From Lentzea flava (GTDB taxonomy: Bacteria; Actinomycetota; Actinomycetes; Mycobacteriales; Pseudonocardiaceae), in NCBI RefSeq assembly GCF_014648475.1, contig NZ_BMRE01000008.1, positions 124,001 to 188,000 of the forward strand: 64,000 bases of DNA, written 5' to 3'. A program made the position numbers and the translations under genes. This document shows, piece by piece, positions 7,455 through 16,700 of this stretch (its first letter is position 1; the number at the start of each line of letters is the position of its first letter). Below the pieces are notes generated by a model, which ran no database searches, had not been told where the DNA came from, and worked only from the letters and a program-made list of their open reading frames with translations.

Positions 7455-8663
7455 ATGTCCGAACAGACCGAACTGCCCACGTTCCCGATGGAGCGCGGGA
7501 AGTGCCCGTTCGACCCGCCGCCGCAGTACGGCGAGCTGCGGGAGAAGGAGCCCGTGTCGCAGGCGACGCTGCGCAACGGCTCGACCGCGTGGCTGGTCAC
7601 CAGCCACGAGCACGTGCGGCAGATCCTCGCCGACCCGCGCGTGAGCTCCGACCGTCAGCTGCCAGGCTGCCCGCGGCTGATCCCCGTGCCGCCGGCGATG
7701 ATGAACCCGTCGTCGCGGCCGCTCGTCGCGATGGACCCGCCGGAGCACACCGAGCACCGCCGGATGGTCACCGCCGAGTTCACCGTCAAGCGCGTCCAGG
7801 GCATGCGTCCGCGCATCCAGGAGATCGTGGACGAGCACATCGACAAGATGCTCGCCGGCGACGGCCCCGCCGATCTGGTCGACGCGCTGGCGCGGCCCGT
7901 GCCGTCGCTGGTGATCTGCGAGCTGCTCGGCGTTCCGTACGAGCGGCACCACGACTTCCACCGCATCAGCGAAGTCATCGTGCACGGCGACAGCACGCCG
8001 CCGATGGTCGGCGCCGCGATCATGGAGCTGCGGGCGTTCCTCGGCGAACTCGTGGCCTCCAAGGAGGAAGCACCCGGTGAGGACCTGCTGAGCAGGCTCG
8101 TCGTGCGCTACCAGGAGACCGGTGAGTACGACCGCGAGCGCGTCATCAGCACCGCGCAGATCCTGCTCAATGCCGGGCACGAGACCACGACGAGCATGAT
8201 CGGCCTCGGCACCCTCGCGCTGCTGGAACACCCCGAGCAGCTCGCGTTGCTGCAGAACGACCCCTCGCTGATCCCCGGCGCCGTGGACGAGCTGCTGCGT
8301 TACCTCAGCATCGCGGACATGGCGACGTTCCGGACCGCGACCGAGGACATCGAGATCGCCGGCACGGTGATCCCCGCCGGTGAGGGCCTGATCGCACTGG
8401 GCGCCGCGGCGAACCGCGACAGCTCGGTGTTCCCCGACGCGGACACGCTGGACGTGCGCCGCCACCCGCGCCAGCACGTGGCGTTCGGCTACGGCATCCA
8501 CCAGTGCCTCGGGCAGAACCTCGCCCGCCTGGAGCTCGAGATCGTGTTCACCACGTTGCTGCGCAAGGCTCCCGGCCTCAAGCTCGCCGCGCCGCTCGAG
8601 TCGCTGAGGTTCCGCAGCGACGGCCTGCTGTACGGCATCTACTCGTTGCCGGTGACCTGGTGA
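7455..8663 (+). CDS. Cytochrome P450 (bacterial class I, CYP105-like)
   Basis: 402 residues. The I-helix motif is LNAGHETTTS, with the oxygen-activating Thr. The K-helix has ELLRYL. The heme loop FGYGIHQCLGQNLAR has the axial Cys at residue 351. Overall layout resembles CYP105-type enzymes that hydroxylate or epoxidise secondary metabolites. No ferredoxin gene is adjacent, so electrons must come from elsewhere, for example the ferredoxin at 47766 or one outside the window. It is placed in the cluster between cupin B and the SnoaL-like gene, with a 4-base GTGA overlap to the latter. Tailoring of the polyketide is the likely job. Confidence 0.93.
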   Translation: MSEQTELPTFPMERGKCPFDPPPQYGELREKEPVSQATLRNGSTAWLVTSHEHVRQILADPRVSSDRQLPGCPRLIPVPPAMMNPSSRPLVAMDPPEHTEHRRMVTAEFTVKRVQGMRPRIQEIVDEHIDKMLAGDGPADLVDALARPVPSLVICELLGVPYERHHDFHRISEVIVHGDSTPPMVGAAIMELRAFLGELVASKEEAPGEDLLSRLVVRYQETGEYDRERVISTAQILLNAGHETTTSMIGLGTLALLEHPEQLALLQNDPSLIPGAVDELLRYLSIADMATFRTATEDIEIAGTVIPAGEGLIALGAAANRDSSVFPDADTLDVRRHPRQHVAFGYGIHQCLGQNLARLELEIVFTTLLRKAPGLKLAAPLESLRFRSDGLLYGIYSLPVTW

Positions 8664-9292
8664 CGGACCCCCTTGACGCGGGCCGGCGGGATTCCGCCGG
8701 CCCGCTTCTCGATCAGCTGGCAGTGGCCGGACTCGTGCGGCGCGAACGGGATGCGCGCGACCACGGCCGCTGGGAGGAGATGGCATCCTCATTCGCCCCC
8801 GATTCCGTCGTGCACATCAGCTGGTTCCACGGCAGCGGTGCCGAGTTCGTCGCCGGTTCGCGCAAGATCGCCGCGAGCGGGCTGACGGGACGGCACCGCC
8901 TGTGGCCGTCTTTGGTGCGGTGCAACGGAGATCGCGCCATCGCCGAGACCGACATGGCGGTCGAGCTGCGTCGCCGCGTCGGTGGCGTCGAGGTGGACAA
9001 CACGGCGTACGCGCGCCTGCTCACCAGAGCGCGCCGCACGCCGGACGGCTGGCGCATCGTGCGGTTCGAGTCGATCTACCAGCGCGATGCGCTCGTGCCC
9101 GTTGTTCCCGGCACGGCACCGGAAATCCGGCCGGAGGACCTGGAGAAGTACCGGCCCTCCTACCGCTTCCTCTCCTACCTGATGGCGCTCGACGGACACG
9201 AGCTCGCCCAGGACCTGCCGGGTGACGACCGGCCAGAGCTGGCCCGCGCCGTGCGGGACGCGGCGCTGGACTGGCTCGACACGGGCCGGTGA
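8660..9292 (+). CDS. SnoaL-like / NTF2-fold protein
   Basis: 210 residues. The core (about residues 15-150) has the SnoaL-like pattern: an N-terminal helix ending in RDHGRWEEMASSFAPDSVVH, then alternating strands with GWRIVRFESIYQRD. Fold members act as polyketide cyclases, hydratases or isomerases; the specific reaction cannot be read here. The start is GTG at 8660, overlapping the P450 stop (GTGA). This fits translational coupling and supplies the first helix, although a strong hairpin lies within the first 15 codons. The later GTG at 8723 would truncate the fold. The C-terminal 50 residues are not typical of the family. The stop is 5 bp from the end of the convergent LAL gene. Confidence 0.75.
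   Translation: MTDPLDAGRRDSAGPLLDQLAVAGLVRRERDARDHGRWEEMASSFAPDSVVHISWFHGSGAEFVAGSRKIAASGLTGRHRLWPSLVRCNGDRAIAETDMAVELRRRVGGVEVDNTAYARLLTRARRTPDGWRIVRFESIYQRDALVPVVPGTAPEIRPEDLEKYRPSYRFLSYLMALDGHELAQDLPGDDRPELARAVRDAALDWLDTGR
8678..8705 (+). terminator. 12-bp perfect hairpin just after the P450 stop
   Basis: gcgggccggcgg (8678-8689) pairs exactly with ccgccggcccgc (8694-8705) over a 4-base loop, followed by ttct. It has the form of a terminator yet lies inside the first codons of the overlapping SnoaL-like gene. Confidence 0.6.
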
Positions 9293-9297
9293 GCCGG

Positions 9298-11970
9298 TCA
9301 CGACGCCGCTGCCTTGGTCATCGCACCGGCCTGGATCGCGGCGGCGAGGTCCCTGCGGCTGCGCACGTCGAGCTTGCGGTAGATCCGCGTCAGGTGCTGC
9401 TCGACCGTGCTCACCGTGAGGTACAGCTTCGTGGCGATCTTGCGGTTGGTGTGGCCCTCCGCCACGAGCAGCGCGACCCGCTGTTCGGCGTCGGTGAGGC
9501 AGTCGAGCGGCGCGGTCCGCGGAGCGGGGTTTTCCGCGACGCGGCGGCGTGCGGGCTCGGCGGGAACGAGATCGGCCGGCAGCCCCAGGAGTTCCGGCTC
9601 CACGCCGCACAGCTGCACCTGCCGGTGGGCGCGGTGGGCGAGCAGCTGGGCCTCGCGCAGATCGCCCTCCTCCTGGTGTGCCTTGCTGAGCGCGGCCAGG
9701 GTGTGCGCGAGATCCACGCGGTCGCCGCACCCCTGCAGCACGCGCACCGACTCGCGCAGCAGGTCGAGCCGACGCCGGCCGGTCGCCCGCACGGCCAGCA
9801 ACCGCAGCGCGACACCCCTGTCACGAGGGCTGGCCGGTTCGGGCCGGGACGGTTCGACCTCCGCGCGCAGCACGCTGTCGGCGGCGGCGTGGTCGCCGAG
9901 AACGAGATGCGCCTGGGCGATCCCGATCCGCCACGGCACGAGCGCCGGGACGTCGAGCTGCCACGCGGCCATCAGCTCACCGCAGCGCCGGAAGTCGGCG
10001 AGCGCGTCGGCCGCGTGGCCGGTCGCGAGCCGGTACTGCCCCCTGGCGCACAGGTAGTGCAGCCCGTAGGTGGTGCGGAACATGCTGTCCGGCACGGGAA
10101 CCGCGAGGTACGTCGCCGCTTCCTCGATCCTGCCCAGCGCGACGGTGGCCTGGATCATCGCGGCGAGCGGCACGCCCACCGCGACACCCCAGCTCTTCGG
10201 CGGCACGAGCGACAACGCGGCGTGCGCACGGCGCCGAGCGGCCACCGGGTCACCGCGCCGCACGGAGATCATCGCCTGGCCGGCGGCGAACATCGCGTGC
10301 ATGGTGGGGCGCCTGTGCTCCTGGGCCTGCCGCACCAGCTTGTCGCACCAGCGTTCCGCGCTGTCGAGCCGGTCGGCGTAGATGAGCGTGGCGACGGCGG
10401 AAGCGGCGACCGGGCTCGCGATGTCGCGCTGCGCAACGGTGTCCAGCACCTGCTCGATCCGGTCGAGCGCCTTGGTGTCCTTGCGGTGCTTGGCGACGAA
10501 CGCGATCGAGGCAGGGACGGGGGAGTCCCCGGTCATCTCGGGATAGGTGCACGACAACAGCCAGCGCAGCGCGTCGAGCTCGTCGTCGCCGCCGAGCGTG
10601 CCCAGCGCGTCCCTGGCCTCGTCGAGCCGTCCGTGCCAGAGCAGATAACCGATGGGGCTCAACGCGTCCGGGCCCTCGATCCGGCCCGCGCGCACGGACT
10701 CGACGAGGTGCGGCAGGTACTGGTGCACCGAACCGGGGTCGACGTGCCACTTCGCCAGCGCGAGCGCGCTGATGATCACCGTGCGGTTGTCGTCGTCCGG
10801 TTCGGCGCGCAGGGCGAGCTGCAGGAAGCGGATCGCGAGCTTGAGGTCGTTGTCCCGCAACGCCTGCGCTGCCGCCTCCTGGAGCTGGGCCGCCGCGCGC
10901 GGGACCGCGGTGGACTCGCCTTCGAGCAGGTGCCGTGCGACGTTCGACGCCGACGCGTTCGTGGTGTCGAGCAGCCGGGCGACGGCCACGTGCAACGACT
11001 TGCGCTCGTCGGTCTGCATGCCGTCGATCACCGCGGACCGCACCTCGTCGTGGCGGAACCGGCCGTCGTGCAGCAAACCCGCGTCGGTCAGCGTGGTGAG
11101 CGCCGCCGTCGCCTTGGCGGCGGGGATGTCGAGCAGGTCGGCGAGCTTGTCGGCGGGCACCGCCTCGTCCACCACGGCCAGCGCGCGGGAGATGCTCGTG
11201 GCCACCGGACCGCAGCGGGTGACGCAGGAGATCACGGCGTGCCGGAAGCCGTCGCCGTCGTGCAGCAGGGCTTCCAGCAGCAAGGGGTTTCCGCCCGTGC
11301 GGCGGAACAGGTCTTCGGCGGCAGCGGCCTGGCGGCCCAGGCGCGTGCCCGCGAGTTCGGCGACCCCCGCGGGGGAGAGCGTCCTGGTGACGAGGTGCAG
11401 GAGGTCGGCGGTCTTGGCGATCTCGGCGCGGAATCCGGCGTAGCCGGCGGACACCTCGGCCGACTCGGTGAGGATCAGCAGCACGCGCAACGAGCTCAGC
11501 CTGCGGGCGAGGTAGAGCAGGAAGCACAGCGACGCCGCGTCGGCGTGGTTGACGTCGTCGATCTGGATCACGACCGGGCTGCACCCGGCGAGGTGGCGCA
11601 CCATGGCCAGCACCCCGTGCAGCACCTGGCGCGGGACGGGCGCGCTCTCCTGCGCGTCACTCATCTCCGCGCTCAGAGCGCCGATCTCCAGCAGCTGGTG
11701 CAGCAGCTGGGTGCGTTCCCCGCACAGCTCGATCCCGCTGAACAGCTGGCTGAGCACGCCGAACGCGACGTTCTGCTCACCGCGCGAGGCGGTGGCGCGC
11801 AGCAGCGAGGTGTCCGACGTGCCCACCATCGCGCCCGCGGTCCGCAGCAGGGCCGTTTTGCCCGTTCCAGGAGGGCCGCTGATGAGCACCGTGCGGCCGT
11901 CGCTCATCAGCGATCTTGTGAAAGCGTTCTCTAATTCACCCAGTAAGTCTTCGCGCTCGACGAGGTTCAT
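9298..11970 (-). CDS. LuxR-family LAL transcriptional activator
   Basis: 890 residues, the normal size for large ATP-binding LuxR regulators. The N-terminal AAA-type ATPase begins almost at once, with Walker A GPPGTGKT at residues 32-39 and a Walker B-like VVIQIDDV. A long TPR-like helical middle follows. The C-terminal LuxR HTH is complete (EQRVALLVAEGHTNRKIATK, then TVSTVEQHLTRIYRKL). LAL proteins are typical pathway-specific activators of type I PKS clusters. It is transcribed away from the PKS genes. A TTGACA-N18-TTTACT promoter lies about 240 bases upstream. The ATG at 11970 is preceded by a GGGGGGAA leader. Candidate targets are the cccttaaggg/aggggtg elements at 3740 and 12729. Confidence 0.93.
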   Translation of the reverse strand: MNLVEREDLLGELENAFTRSLMSDGRTVLISGPPGTGKTALLRTAGAMVGTSDTSLLRATASRGEQNVAFGVLSQLFSGIELCGERTQLLHQLLEIGALSAEMSDAQESAPVPRQVLHGVLAMVRHLAGCSPVVIQIDDVNHADAASLCFLLYLARRLSSLRVLLILTESAEVSAGYAGFRAEIAKTADLLHLVTRTLSPAGVAELAGTRLGRQAAAAEDLFRRTGGNPLLLEALLHDGDGFRHAVISCVTRCGPVATSISRALAVVDEAVPADKLADLLDIPAAKATAALTTLTDAGLLHDGRFRHDEVRSAVIDGMQTDERKSLHVAVARLLDTTNASASNVARHLLEGESTAVPRAAAQLQEAAAQALRDNDLKLAIRFLQLALRAEPDDDNRTVIISALALAKWHVDPGSVHQYLPHLVESVRAGRIEGPDALSPIGYLLWHGRLDEARDALGTLGGDDELDALRWLLSCTYPEMTGDSPVPASIAFVAKHRKDTKALDRIEQVLDTVAQRDIASPVAASAVATLIYADRLDSAERWCDKLVRQAQEHRRPTMHAMFAAGQAMISVRRGDPVAARRRAHAALSLVPPKSWGVAVGVPLAAMIQATVALGRIEEAATYLAVPVPDSMFRTTYGLHYLCARGQYRLATGHAADALADFRRCGELMAAWQLDVPALVPWRIGIAQAHLVLGDHAAADSVLRAEVEPSRPEPASPRDRGVALRLLAVRATGRRRLDLLRESVRVLQGCGDRVDLAHTLAALSKAHQEEGDLREAQLLAHRAHRQVQLCGVEPELLGLPADLVPAEPARRRVAENPAPRTAPLDCLTDAEQRVALLVAEGHTNRKIATKLYLTVSTVEQHLTRIYRKLDVRSRRDLAAAIQAGAMTKAAAS

Positions 11971-12212
11971 CGTGAAGTAATTCCCCCCAATGCGTGCGGA
12001 CGCGGCGGCTTGCGTCCTTCTTCGCCCAGGGCATTCGGCGTTGCCCCCCGACTGCTGTGCCGAATCCGAAGATCTGCCGAGCGCGAGCGTAGCCAGGATG
12101 AGGGGTGTCGGGCGGGATGCTCATGTGATCACACATGCCGTTCTCGAGCCATCCACGTGGATCACGTTGTGTGACGAAAGTTCAACGCTCCGGAGCGTCT
12201 CACCACGAAGTG

Positions 12213-12242
12213 AGTAAAGCGACTTGCCACAACTTGTGTCAA
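12213..12242 (-). promoter_or_regulatory. Candidate minus-strand promoter for the LAL gene
   Basis: On minus: TTGACA (12242-12237), an 18-base spacer and TTTACT (12218-12213). The hexamers match the divergent cupin promoters at 6933-6985, and cgctttact is identical to the minus promoter there. The cacaa-c-ttgtg inverted repeat (12229-12239) sits inside. The 281-bp gap also holds the palindrome tgtgatcaca (12124-12133); nothing else stands out. Confidence 0.5.
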
Positions 12243-12251
12243 GATTGTCAG

Positions 12252-12725
12252 GTGCACCCCGACGACCCCCTAGCGCGCACCGAGCTGACCTTCGTTCTCG
12301 GCATGGCCTTCCAGCTCGTGGTGGCCGAGTTCGTGCGGCGCCTCGACGCCGAGGGCTACGCTGACCTGCGGCCCGCCCACGGAGCCGTGTTCCAGGCGCT
12401 GCGCGGCCGCGGCGCCACGAGCACCGAGCTCGCCGAACGTCTGGGGGTCACGAAACAGGCAGCCGGGCAGATGGTCGCGGATCTGGAACAACGCGGTTAT
12501 CTCCGCCGCGTCGACCATCCCGACGGCGGGCGCCGCCGGCTCGTCGTGCTGACGAGCAAGGCCGACGAACACATGGCCGTCGCCGGGCAGGTGCTCTACA
12601 AGCTGGAAGCGGAGCTGTCCGCACGGCTCGGCGAGGAAAACCTCCTGCAGCTGCGGACGGGATTGTCACAGCTCATCCGGGAATTCGCCGGAGCGGACCT
12701 TCCGCCATTGCGTCCCGCGTGGTGA
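12252..12725 (+). CDS. MarR-family transcriptional regulator
   Basis: 157 residues. The winged-helix core is clear: ATSTELAERLGVTKQAAGQM as the recognition helices, then GYLRRVDHPDGGRRRLVVLT as the beta wing. Flanking helices form the usual dimer interface. MarR proteins generally repress efflux or catabolic genes and release DNA on binding a phenolic or other small ligand. Here it may control the MFS/cupin promoters, which share agtaaagcg with its upstream region, and its own gene. The GTG at 12252 is the first start compatible with the MarR fold. No SD is evident, so translation may be leaderless. Confidence 0.88.
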   Translation: MHPDDPLARTELTFVLGMAFQLVVAEFVRRLDAEGYADLRPAHGAVFQALRGRGATSTELAERLGVTKQAAGQMVADLEQRGYLRRVDHPDGGRRRLVVLTSKADEHMAVAGQVLYKLEAELSARLGEENLLQLRTGLSQLIREFAGADLPPLRPAW

Positions 12726-12728
12726 ATT

Positions 12729-12779
12729 GACCCTTTAAGGGTCTTGGCCGGTCGCATTCCAGGGGCACTCTAGGGGTGC
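12729..12779 (+). promoter_or_regulatory. Palindrome and aggggtg repeats before the deacetylase-PKS operon
   Basis: gaccctt-t-aagggtc (12729-12743) is an inverted repeat with 7-bp arms. It is followed by two direct copies aggggca and aggggtg (12761 and 12773), about one helical turn apart. The combination mirrors that at 3740-3777. It lies 65-115 bases before the start of the biosynthetic operon and could be the LAL activator site. Confidence 0.45.
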
Positions 12780-12844
12780 CGGAGATCGGCGTCGCGAGGT
12801 CAGGATGTCCATGAATCGAGCACGGATTCATGGGGGAGTGACTC

Positions 12845-13720
12845 TTGCGCACCAAGGACTGCGACAACAGCTTTCGGCTGATGGCCGTGCACGCCCATCC
12901 CGACGACGAGTCGAGCAAGGGCGCGGCCACCATGGCCAAGTACGCCGCGGACGGCGCGCAGGTGCTCGTGGTGACCTGCACGGGCGGCGAACAGGGCGAC
13001 GTGCTCAACCCGGAGATGCCGGACTGCCCCGACATGGGTTCGACGCGCCGGGCCGAGCTGGCGCGGGCGTGCGAGCTGCTCGGCGTGCGGCACCAGCTGC
13101 TCGGGTTCGCCGACTCCGGGCTGGGTGAGCAGGCGCCGGGGTGCTTCGCCCGCCAGCCGCTCGACGTCGTGACGGCGCCGCTGGTCCGGCTGATGCGCGA
13201 GTTCCGGCCGCACGTCGTGCTGGCCTACGACAGCACGGGTGGGTACCCGCACCCGGATCACGTGATGTGCCACCGTGCCGCGGTCGAGGCGTTCGACGCG
13301 GCCGGCGACCCGGACCGCTTCCCCTCGCACGGTCCCGCGTGGGCGCCCAGCAAGCTCTACTTCCACGTCGGCCTGCACCCGGCACGCCTGGCCGCGCTGC
13401 TCGACGCCGCGCAGGACCGGCCGCAGTCGTGGGCCGCCGAGGTCGAAATGCTTCTCGCGCACGACCCGTGGCCCACGTTGCCGATCACCACCCGCGTCCC
13501 GTGCGGCGAGCACTTCGCCACCAAGGAGCGCGCGCTGCGCGCCCATCGAAGCCAGATCGACCCGCGCGGCTTCTGGTTCGTCTTCCCGGCCGACGTGCAG
13601 CGCGCCGCGTGGCCGACCGAGGACTTCCACCTCGCCCGCACTCGGGTGCACACCGAACTTCCGGAGAACGACCTCTTCGCGGGCATCGCCGAGACGGCCC
13701 CGCTGCGGCTCGTCGGCTGA
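12845..13720 (+). CDS. PIG-L family deacetylase, Mca-like (mycothiol S-conjugate amidase type)
   Basis: 291 residues. Zinc ligands are visible in VHAHPDDESSKGA (AHPDDE at 16-21) and YPHPDHVMCHRA. The stretches TCTGGEQGDVLNP and ADSGLGEQ and the length match Mca and MshB proteins more than general LmbE deacetylases. Mca cleaves mycothiol S-conjugates, releasing a mercapturic acid. The gene stands 11 bp before the PKS gene and should be co-transcribed. It may deacylate a pathway intermediate, remove a mycothiol adduct from an electrophilic product or mobilise sulfur. The start is a rare TTG at 12845: the frame is closed by a stop at 12839-12841, and GGGGGAG (12832-12838) lies 6 bases upstream. 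A downstream ATG at 12881 would cut into the core strand. Confidence 0.88.
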   Translation: MRTKDCDNSFRLMAVHAHPDDESSKGAATMAKYAADGAQVLVVTCTGGEQGDVLNPEMPDCPDMGSTRRAELARACELLGVRHQLLGFADSGLGEQAPGCFARQPLDVVTAPLVRLMREFRPHVVLAYDSTGGYPHPDHVMCHRAAVEAFDAAGDPDRFPSHGPAWAPSKLYFHVGLHPARLAALLDAAQDRPQSWAAEVEMLLAHDPWPTLPITTRVPCGEHFATKERALRAHRSQIDPRGFWFVFPADVQRAAWPTEDFHLARTRVHTELPENDLFAGIAETAPLRLVG

Positions 13721-13731
13721 AAGGGACGTAC

Positions 13732-16700
13732 ATGTCTGGAAACGACGCGATCGCCGTCATCGGCCTGTCGTGCCGGCTGCCCGGCGCGCCCGACGCGCGC
13801 TCGTTGTGGCATCTGCTGGCCGACGGCCGTTCGGCACTCGTCGACGAGGCACCCGGCCGTCCCGGTCTGGGCCGCGGTGGCTACCTGACCGGGATCGACC
13901 TCTTCGACCACGACTTCTTCGGCATCTCCCCGCGCGAGGCGGCGGCGATGGACCCGCAGCAGCGGCTCGTGCTCGAGCTCAGCTGGGAAGCGCTGGAGGA
14001 CGCGGGAGTTCTTCCCGCCGAGCTGCGCGGTACGCGGACCGGGGTGTTCGCCGGGTCGATCGCGGACGACTACGCGACTCTCGTGCGGTCGAGCGACTCG
14101 GTGACCCAGCACAGCCTGACGGGTCTGCAGCGCGGCATCATCGCGAACCGCGTCTCGTACTTCCTCGGCCTGCGCGGGCCGAGCATGACCGTCGACACTG
14201 GACAGTCGTCTTCCCTGGTGGCCGTGCACCTCGCCTGCGAGAGCCTGCGTGCGGGGGAGTCCGGCATCGCGCTGGCCGCCGGTGTGCAGCTGAACCTGGC
14301 GCCCGCGAGCAAGGTCGTCGCCGACCGGTTCGGCGGGCTGTCGCCGGACGGGGAGTGTTTCACGTTCGACGCGCGCGCCAACGGGTACGTGCGCGGCGAG
14401 GGCGGCGCCGTCGTGGTGCTGAAGCGGTTGACGGACGCGGTTGCCGACGGCGACCGCGTTCTCGCTGTGATCCGCGGCAGTGCCGTCAACAACGACGGTG
14501 GTGGTGACGGGCTCACCGCGCCCGAGCAGGCCGCTCAGGAGGCCGTGATCCGGCTGGCGCACGAGCGGGCGGGGACCTCGCCGTCCGACACGTGCTTCGT
14601 CGAGCTGCACGGCACGGGCACCCGCCTCGGCGACCCGGTCGAGGCCGGGGCGATCGGTGCCGTGATCGGCGCCGGGCGCGCGGAGCCGGTGCTGGTGGGT
14701 TCGGTCAAGACGAACATCGGGCACCTGGAGGGTGCGGCCGGTGTCGCCGGGCTGGTCAAGGCCGTGCTGGCGATCAGCCACCGGCAGTTGCCGCCGAGCC
14801 TCAACCACGTCACGCCGAACCCGGCAATTCGGCTGGACTCGCTGGGCATCCGCGTGAACACCGCCCTGAGCCCGTTGCCCGGCAAGGACTTCATCGCCGG
14901 GGTCAGCGCGTTCGGTGTGGGCGGCACGAACTGCCACGTCGTGCTGTCGGACTGGGAAACGCCCGTTCAGGACGCTCCCGCGGACCCCGCCGTCACGCCC
15001 TGGCTGATTTCCGGTCGTGAGCCGCAGGCCGTGCGTGATCAAGCCGCCCGTCTGATCGAGCACCTCGAACGGAACCCCGATCTTTCCCCCGCCGCGGTCG
15101 GCCGGTCACTGGCCACCCGCCGCACGAGGTTCGAGCACCGCGCGGTCGTCGTGAACGGCAACGTGGACGAGCTGCGCGTGCTGGCGGAGGGCGGCGCGTC
15201 CGCGGGCATCGTCGAGGGCAGCGGTTCGTGCGAGCGGGTCGCGTTCGTGTTCCCCGGCCAGGGTTCGCAGTGGGTGGGCATGGCCGTCGAGCTGCTGGAC
15301 GCCTCGCCGGTCTTCGCGGAACGGATGCGGGAGTGCGACGCCGCGATCCGCGAGTACGCCGGCTTCTCGGTGATCGACGTCCTGGACGACGCCGAGGCGT
15401 TGGCCCGCATCGAGATCCTGCAGCCGGTGCTGTTCGCGGTCATGGTCTCGCTGGCCGCGCTGTGGGAGTCCTACGGCGTCGTGCCGTCCGCCGTGGTCGG
15501 CCACTCCCAGGGCGAGATCGCCGCCGCGCACATCGCGGGCGTGCTGACGCTGGAGGACGCCGCACGGATCGTCGTGCTGCGCAGCAGGCTGTTCGCCGAG
15601 GAGCTGGCCGGCAATGGCGCCGTCGCCTCCGTGGCGCTGCCGCTCGACGAGGTTCGCGCGCGGCTGTCCGACGAACTCAGCATCGCCGGGATCAACGGGC
15701 CGCGCTCGGTCACGGTCGCCGGGCCCGTCGGCGCATTGCAGTCCTTTGTGGACGGCTGCGTCGCGGACGGCCATCGCGCGAGGGTGATCGCCTCGACCGT
15801 CGCGTCGCACTGCGCCCAGGTCGAACCGCTGCGCGAGCAGCTGCTGGACCTCCTGGCGCCGGTGACGCCGCAGCCGGGCGAGATCCCCTTCTACTCCACC
15901 GTGACCGGCACGCTGCTCGACGGCGAGCAGCTCGACGCGCACTACTGGTTCCGCAACGCGCGGGAACCCGTCGACTTCGTCGCCGCCGTCACGTCGCTGC
16001 TCACCGACGGTCACCAGGCGTTCGTCGAGGCGAGCGCGCATCCCGTTCTCGCTGCGGCCGTGGGAGAGATCGCCGAGCACGCGGGTGCCGATGTCGTGGC
16101 AGTCGGGTCGACGCGCCGGGACGACGGCGGGCTCGCCCGGTTCGTCACGTCGGTCGCCGAGGCCGCGGTGCGCGGTGTCGAGGTCGACTGGAGCGCCGCG
16201 TTCGACGGCGGACCCGGTGCCGACCTGCCGACCTACGCCTTCCAGCGCACGAGCCACTGGATCGAGACCTCCACGAGCACCGAGGCCGAGGCCCCCTCGT
16301 TCGCCCGAACCGAGGCGCCGGTCGTGGACCAGCGCGAACGGCGTTCGATGCTGGAACTGGTCTGCGCGCACACCGCCGCGGTCTCCGGACGCGCGGCGCT
16401 CGGGCCCGGCCAGGCGAGCAAGGCGTTCAAGGAACTCGGGTTCGACTCGCCGATGTCGAGCCAGCTGCGCAACCGGCTCGCCGCCGCGACCGGTCTCGCG
16501 CCCGCGACCAGCGTCGTGTTCGACCACCCGACGCCCGAGCTGCTCGCCCGGCACCTCACCGAGCTGGCAGGGGAGTCCACTCAGGACGCCGTGGAGTCCG
16601 CGCCCGTCGTGGACACCGAGGACCCCGTCGTCATCGTCGGCATGGCCTGCCGCCTGCCCGGCGACATCCGTTCGCCGGAGGACCTCTGGCGGCTGCTGAT

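Noticed and set aside
12124..12133. tgtgatcaca palindrome as a CRP site
   Set aside because: The arms are adjacent and short; CRP-type sites need a 6-base spacer between TGTGA and TCACA.
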